A program made the translations under genes and the position numbers. The notes beneath the pieces are model-generated. The model searched no databases and was not told the origin of the DNA. It worked only from the letters and a program-made list of their open reading frames with translations. From Clostridia bacterium (GTDB taxonomy: Bacteria > Bacillota > Clostridia > HGM11514), in NCBI GenBank assembly GCA_900757255.1, contig CAAENE010000191.1, positions 1-10,622 on the forward strand: a stretch of DNA of 10,622 bases, written 5' to 3'. Positions 6,544-10,622 of this stretch are shown one piece after another (the first letter of the stretch is position 1; each line of letters starts with the position of its first letter).

Positions 6544-7338
6544 TTATTTAATACCAATACGCATGCGGTAGCATATACTGATATCAAATTCACTGTTATG
6601 CAAAATTGATCTTATCTTGTTTTCATATTGTTCAATATCCTTTTCAATTAGTTCAGGGTGTGTTTTTAAAATTGTTTGTAACCCGCCCTGGCTAAGTGCC
6701 ATTGCGATAAATCTGTCAGCATCGCATTTTTCTTTATTTAAAAAGACAATTTCCCTGCTGTATCTGAAATAACCGCTATTTTTTATATTAGATAAATGCT
6801 TATTTTTGTCCCAGCGGTTAAAGCTATTTTTTATATTGGCCTGTTTACATTCAATATTACTGACTTTTGCATGAAATTCAGTATATTCTTTTTCTGCCTT
6901 CCAATTGCACATAGGCGGCCAATCATAGTCAACCGTTGCGAACACACCGTTCCGCTTCAAAATACGGTTCACTTCGGCAAGTGTTGAATGAGGGTCCATC
7001 CAATGAAAGGACTGGGAACAAACAACAATATCAGCAGTGTTATCCGGCAAAGTGGTATCATCCGAAAACGCCTTGATAAACAAAACATTGTCCTTTTCCT
7101 TACTTTTGGCTGTTGATAACATATCGCCGCTTGGCTCAATGCCGATAATGCTGTTCGCTTTGTCTTTCCATATAACAGTTGATAACCCCGTTCCGCAGCC
7201 TAAGTCAACAATAGTATCAGGCTGTTTGCCTAAGTAGTCAATTAAAATATCGCAGGCCGTTGCCGGGACAGAAGGACGGGCATTATCGTAAATATCTGCA
7301 AAGCCTAAAAACCTGTCTGCATTTATTTTATCATTCAT
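6544..7338 (-). CDS. Class I SAM-dependent methyltransferase, substrate unknown
   Basis: A 264-residue soluble methyltransferase with a Rossmann-like fold. SAM-binding motif I is VDLGCGTGLS (44-53). The acidic residue after strand 2 is Glu68 in IGIEPSG. ADIVVCSQSFHWMD (102-115) and LKRNGVFATVDYDWP (127-141) match the later core strands of Methyltransf_11-type proteins. The FHWMD signature resembles small-molecule methyltransferases of the UbiE/trans-aconitate type, but the substrate cannot be read from the sequence. The start has only a weak upstream GGTGGTGG, yet a good promoter lies 22 bp upstream. The gene is more A+T-rich than its neighbours (94 G+C in 6541-6840 by hand count, 31%, against over 50% in sampled mannosidase rows), which hints at separate origin. 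It converges on the xylose operon and has no evident link with sugar metabolism. Confidence 0.85.
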   Translation of the reverse strand: MNDKINADRFLGFADIYDNARPSVPATACDILIDYLGKQPDTIVDLGCGTGLSTVIWKDKANSIIGIEPSGDMLSTAKSKEKDNVLFIKAFSDDTTLPDNTADIVVCSQSFHWMDPHSTLAEVNRILKRNGVFATVDYDWPPMCNWKAEKEYTEFHAKVSNIECKQANIKNSFNRWDKNKHLSNIKNSGYFRYSREIVFLNKEKCDADRFIAMALSQGGLQTILKTHPELIEKDIEQYENKIRSILHNSEFDISICYRMRIGIK

Positions 7339-7359
7339 ACATATCCACCACCAAAAGAT

Positions 7360-7388
7360 ATCGTATCATATTCTAAAATATCAGTCAA
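7360..7388 (-). promoter_or_regulatory. Promoter of the methyltransferase gene
   Basis: Read on the - strand: TTGACT (7388-7383), a 17-bp spacer, and TACGAT (7365-7360), with TG placed for an extended -10. Transcription would start near 7353, leaving a leader of about 15 nt. The GATACGATATC around the -10 is a near-palindrome and could be bound by a regulator. Confidence 0.65.
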
Positions 7389-7417
7389 TATCAAAGTAAC
7401 TGATTGCTTCCCATAGC

Positions 7418-7438
7418 TGAAAATAAGGTTTTCACCTT
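7418..7438. repeat. Overlapping inverted repeats between mannosidase and methyltransferase
   Basis: TGAAAA (7418-7423) and TTTTCA (7429-7434) form a perfect repeat around TAAGG. Shifted by a few bases, AAGGT (7425-7429) and ACCTT (7434-7438) form a 5-bp hairpin. On the - strand that hairpin has a GAAA loop followed by ATTTTC, so it could be a weak terminator for the mannosidase gene. The first repeat could instead be an operator about 70 bp upstream of the methyltransferase start. It resembles, but does not match, a CcpA site because the central CG is absent. Confidence 0.35.
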
Positions 7439-7480
7439 GTTTTATGATTGATTCTATTCTTCCCCTGCCGCCTAAAATAC

Positions 7481-10400
7481 TTATCGGCAGATTTTCAGTG
7501 TAACAATCTCAAACGGCTTAACAGGAAAGCTTGCGGACCTGCTATTGGCCGGAATTTCAGACAACTCGTTTTCCATCAAATCACATAAATACAGCTTTTG
7601 CACGTCAAATCCGAATTGTACTTTGATTTCGCCCCGGCAGTTTTGGGTCTCATACAGGCGAATGATAAAATCATCGCTGTCCTCCGCTTTTTTCACGGTT
7701 TCAATGATGATATTGTCCTGCTCGCAGGAAAGAAGCGAATATTGCTCCGGCAGCATGCCATGCGGATGATTCCCTGTGTCCAGGGACAAAAATGGAAGGT
7801 TAAGCGCGTAAGCCTCCCGGACTGTATGTTTGGTGCCACCCTTATGCGGATAGAGTGCATAAGTAAAGGTATGCTGACCCTGGTCTGCGCTGTGGTCAGG
7901 GAATACCGGACATTTGAGCAATGTCAGTTTTAATACATTGCCGTCTGCATTATGCCCATACTTGCAGTCGTTCAGCAGGCTTACGCCATAGTTCCCTTCA
8001 GACAGGTCCGCCCACTTCTGTGCACAGACTTCAAATTTTGCCTTGTCCCAAGAGGTATTTTGATGATTGGGGCGTTCAACGCTGCCAAACTGGATGTCAT
8101 ATGTGGCCCGGTTGGTATGGATATTGAGCGGAAAGGCCGCTTTGAGAACAATATGCTGCTGGTGCCAGTCTGCACTGGTTTCAAAGTCAATTCTCCTGCT
8201 GTTTTCATACAAATAGATCTTTTGTATGATGGTAGAGTCCAAAAACTTTCTGGTAACGGCGAGGCCTGCACGCGCGCCTTCTTCCAGCACCTCGATTTTT
8301 TCCGCAGAATCGATCCGGTATAACTTATCCTTATAATAGGATGACAGCTCCCAGGCGTCATAATATTGCGGCGGCAGATCTTCATAGGCCTCTAAAATAT
8401 TACCTGCACCGTCCAGCACCTCTCTGTCATAGGATTTGTCATATATGGACAATATATTGGCGTTATTATCCAGCTTGATCCGGTAAAACTGGTTTTCCAT
8501 CTCGTTTTTGCTGACGCTGACTGTGCTCGTCTTGGCTTTTGGATGAACCACCTTCCAGCCAAATGCCGGCACGTCTTCGACATAAACCTGTTTTCCCTGA
8601 TAGCTGATACAGTCGCTCCAGGTATAAGAATGCGGGTTATAGACCATTACACCGCCCTCTGTGCCGATATTTTGGGCGATATCGGAAAGCGCACTGTTTA
8701 AAAGTTCTTGTCCCTGCCCTAAAATGCCGGCATATTGCCTGTCGCATTCCTCATACACTTCATGGATAGAGGAGCCCGGCAGGATGTCATGAAACTGGTT
8801 GAGTAAAATACGTTCCCAATTGTCATTGATTGCTTTTTGCGGATACCCTTTTCCCAAAAGCAGGCTGTCCAGTACCGATAAGCCCTCCAGGGTCTGGTAC
8901 AAAAGCTCGCTTTTGCGGTTATTTCTTTTGTTTTTCGCAAGGGAGGTATAGGTCCCCCTGTGGTATTCCAGATACAGTTCTCCGGCCCATTTTGGAGTGC
9001 GTTTGAGCTGCTCCGCCTTTTGACGGAAATTCTGTTCCAGTCTTTCTAAAAAGTTACCTGCTTTATCCATGTGTGTTTTGGGCATTCCCGGGATTCCATA
9101 TGCCAGCCGCCTCTGCTGCTCCAGCATGTCTTTGGTCGGGCCGCCTCCCCCGTCCCCATATCCATAGGTGAGCAATACTTCGTCGGAATATTCCTTTTGC
9201 TGATATGGCTCATAGGTTTCATAGACCTGTTTGGGCTTGATATATCCGTTATAGGTGGTTGCAAATTTTTCAAGGCCTCCGCCTTGTTCCAGCGCTGTCA
9301 TAAAATGGGTAAATACATTGGTCCCGTCGATACCCTCCCATAAAAAAGTATCCACCGGCATTTTGTTGGTATCGTTCCAGCTGATTTTTGAGGTTACGAA
9401 TCTCGTTACACCCGACTTTTTCAGAATCTGCGGAAGGGCGGCGCTGTATCCGAAAACATCAGGCAGCCACAAAACCTGGCTGTCAACGCCGAATTCTGTT
9501 TTCATAAACCGTTTCCCAAACAAAATCTGCCGCACCAGGCTTTCGCCGCTGGAAATATTGCAGTCCGCTTCCAGCCACATAGCGCCTTCCACTTCCCATC
9601 GCCCCTCTTTGACCGCCTGTTTTACCTGCTCATATACCTCCGGCGCCTCCTGCTTTAAATACTGGTATAACTGGGGCTGGGAGGACATAAAGAGATATTC
9701 CGGATATTGCTTCATCATTGCGAGCACTGTCGAAAAGCTTCTCTGCGTCTTTTCCCTGGTCTGCGCCAAGGTCCACAGCCAGGCAACATCAATATGCGTG
9801 TGCCCGATACAGGTTACCGTCCCAACCGTCTCTTTGCCGCAGATACCGTGATAATACTCTCTGTCCAAATAATTCAGTGCGTATGCAACACTTTTATAAA
9901 ATGCCTCGCTTTTCGGGACACGCATATCCAGGTATCCTACAGCCTGTTCTAAACAATTGAGGGTCTTCAGGTATATCTGATTGTTCTTTTCCTTTAAAAC
10001 AGCGCAGCAATCCAGCGGCACTTTCAGGTCATAATACAGCTTTTCAATACGTTTATCCAGCAAGCTGACATGTGCATCAAATACAAATACCGCATCTTCC
10101 CTCATTCCGGTATACAGGTATAAATACATTTCATATTCAGTATCGGGGTCCAAAACATGTTCGGTATGGTTTAAATCAAAGCCCTGTGCCATTTTACCGT
10201 TCAAATATAAAATACACTGCGGATTTTTGGCTGCCCAATCATCTCCCACATCGGTACTGCATTTGAGGATAATTTCTTTGCCCTCCTGCGCCGGCATGGT
10301 ACGGAATCTTTTATAAAACCAGTAATGCCCGTCATACTCCTGGAAGAACTCGCCGCGGTATTCTTTCCAGCCCTCCTCAAAGGACGGCGGCGTATTACCT

Positions 10401-10513
10401 GTTTTATAGTCCGATTTTATAAACCGGGTAGGCTGCGTATCCGGTATTTTTTCTTCTACCAGCTTTTTTAGCTCACCGCAGATAACCTCAATTTTCAGCA
10501 TAGCGTGATCCAT
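7481..10513 (-). CDS. Cytoplasmic GH38 alpha-mannosidase, Ams1/MAN2C1 type
   Basis: A 1010-residue retaining alpha-mannosidase that should trim mannose from imported or recycled oligosaccharides; there is no signal peptide or membrane segment. An N-terminal beta domain (about 1-228) precedes the catalytic domain. Zinc ligands are expected at His240 and Asp242 in GHTHIDVAWLW, Asp352 in LWLPDVFGYS (also the nucleophile), and His575 in NQFHDILPGSS. GYGDGGGGPT (451-460) and YHRGTYTS (517-524) are further family motifs. The C-terminal beta domain (about 620-1010) contains KWADLSEGNYGVSLLNDCKYG (833-853) and ADQGQHTFTYALYPH (876-890), typical of the cytosolic/vacuolar branch. I start at 10513 because AAGGAG lies 9 bp upstream; an in-frame ATG 33 bp earlier would place that site inside the gene. 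Length is normal and all key residues are present. The exact glycosidic linkage cut is not predictable. Confidence 0.94.
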   Translation of the reverse strand: MDHAMLKIEVICGELKKLVEEKIPDTQPTRFIKSDYKTGNTPPSFEEGWKEYRGEFFQEYDGHYWFYKRFRTMPAQEGKEIILKCSTDVGDDWAAKNPQCILYLNGKMAQGFDLNHTEHVLDPDTEYEMYLYLYTGMREDAVFVFDAHVSLLDKRIEKLYYDLKVPLDCCAVLKEKNNQIYLKTLNCLEQAVGYLDMRVPKSEAFYKSVAYALNYLDREYYHGICGKETVGTVTCIGHTHIDVAWLWTLAQTREKTQRSFSTVLAMMKQYPEYLFMSSQPQLYQYLKQEAPEVYEQVKQAVKEGRWEVEGAMWLEADCNISSGESLVRQILFGKRFMKTEFGVDSQVLWLPDVFGYSAALPQILKKSGVTRFVTSKISWNDTNKMPVDTFLWEGIDGTNVFTHFMTALEQGGGLEKFATTYNGYIKPKQVYETYEPYQQKEYSDEVLLTYGYGDGGGGPTKDMLEQQRRLAYGIPGMPKTHMDKAGNFLERLEQNFRQKAEQLKRTPKWAGELYLEYHRGTYTSLAKNKRNNRKSELLYQTLEGLSVLDSLLLGKGYPQKAINDNWERILLNQFHDILPGSSIHEVYEECDRQYAGILGQGQELLNSALSDIAQNIGTEGGVMVYNPHSYTWSDCISYQGKQVYVEDVPAFGWKVVHPKAKTSTVSVSKNEMENQFYRIKLDNNANILSIYDKSYDREVLDGAGNILEAYEDLPPQYYDAWELSSYYKDKLYRIDSAEKIEVLEEGARAGLAVTRKFLDSTIIQKIYLYENSRRIDFETSADWHQQHIVLKAAFPLNIHTNRATYDIQFGSVERPNHQNTSWDKAKFEVCAQKWADLSEGNYGVSLLNDCKYGHNADGNVLKLTLLKCPVFPDHSADQGQHTFTYALYPHKGGTKHTVREAYALNLPFLSLDTGNHPHGMLPEQYSLLSCEQDNIIIETVKKAEDSDDFIIRLYETQNCRGEIKVQFGFDVQKLYLCDLMENELSEIPANSRSASFPVKPFEIVTLKICR

Positions 10514-10522
10514 AGATAACAT

Positions 10523-10528
10523 CTCCTT
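10523..10528 (-). promoter_or_regulatory. Ribosome binding site that fixes the mannosidase start
   Basis: AAGGAG on the - strand, 9 bp before the ATG at 10513. It excludes the upstream in-frame ATG at 10546, which has no comparable site. Confidence 0.85.
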
Positions 10529-10561
10529 ATTTCTTTTTGATATCATCGTTGTTTTGAAATT

Positions 10562-10590
10562 ATTATATCATAAGTGCAAGCCGCCAATCG
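10562..10590 (-). promoter_or_regulatory. Promoter of the mannosidase gene
   Basis: On the - strand a perfect TATAAT (10567-10562) is preceded by TG in the extended -10 position. Seventeen bp upstream is only CGATTG (10590-10585), a poor -35. An extended -10 can work without a good -35, and such promoters are often helped or controlled by a bound regulator. The leader would be about 40 nt. Confidence 0.65.
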
Positions 10591-10596
10591 GCTTGC
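10576..10596. promoter_or_regulatory. Inverted repeat over the mannosidase promoter, operator candidate
   Basis: GCAAGCCG (10576-10583) and CGGCTTGC (10589-10596) form a perfect 8-bp-arm inverted repeat with the 5-bp centre CCAAT. It covers the spacer and weak -35 region of the mannosidase promoter. No T run follows on either strand, so it is not a terminator. A repressor or activator site is the likeliest reading. It does not resemble the xylose operator candidate closely enough to propose the same regulator. Confidence 0.5.
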
Positions 10597-10622
10597 TGCA
10601 CACCGATTCAATAAACACATAA

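Noticed and set aside
7418..7434. CcpA catabolite-repression site
   Set aside because: The arms resemble one, but the central CG and the usual spacing are missing.

Overview
The window looks like a piece of a Gram-positive, clostridial-type (Bacillota) chromosome. It has strong AGGAGG-type ribosome binding sites, extended -10 promoters, an S-layer homology (SLH) surface protein and intracellular sugar enzymes of the kind found in plant- or gut-polysaccharide fermenters. The assignment to Clostridia is inferred; no rRNA or other phylogenetic marker is present.

Left part (1-2267, + strand): a gene-free leader rich in inverted repeats carries a clear promoter at 231-259. It is followed by a secreted SLH-domain protein (382-2181) with five tandem beta-type repeats in its C-terminal part. 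Small hairpins and a 15-bp-stem terminator (2233-2267) close this unit.

Middle part (2426-6515, + strand): a compact D-xylose operon made of a LacI-family regulator, xylose isomerase (xylA) and xylulokinase (xylB), with gaps of 12 and 10 bp. One promoter (TTGACA-16-TACAAT) precedes it. A perfect inverted repeat, ATGTGC-N4-GCACAT, lies over the expected transcription start and is the best operator candidate. The regulator probably represses its own operon and is relieved by a sugar. XylA converts D-xylose to D-xylulose, and XylB phosphorylates it to xylulose 5-phosphate for the pentose phosphate pathway. No sugar transporter is encoded here. A 14-bp-stem terminator (6466-6515) ends the operon and probably also serves the convergent gene.

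Right part (6544-10622, - strand): an A+T-rich class I SAM-dependent methyltransferase of unknown substrate, with its own promoter, and a large cytoplasmic GH38 alpha-mannosidase of the Ams1/MAN2C1 type. The mannosidase promoter is overlapped by an 8-bp-arm inverted repeat that could be an operator. Together the xylose operon and the mannosidase suggest intracellular use of plant or glycan-derived sugars.

I found no RNA genes, CRISPR array, insertion sequence or phage gene, and no convincing new multi-gene system. The most interesting signals are regulatory: the operator candidates and the inverted repeats around the SLH-gene promoter.
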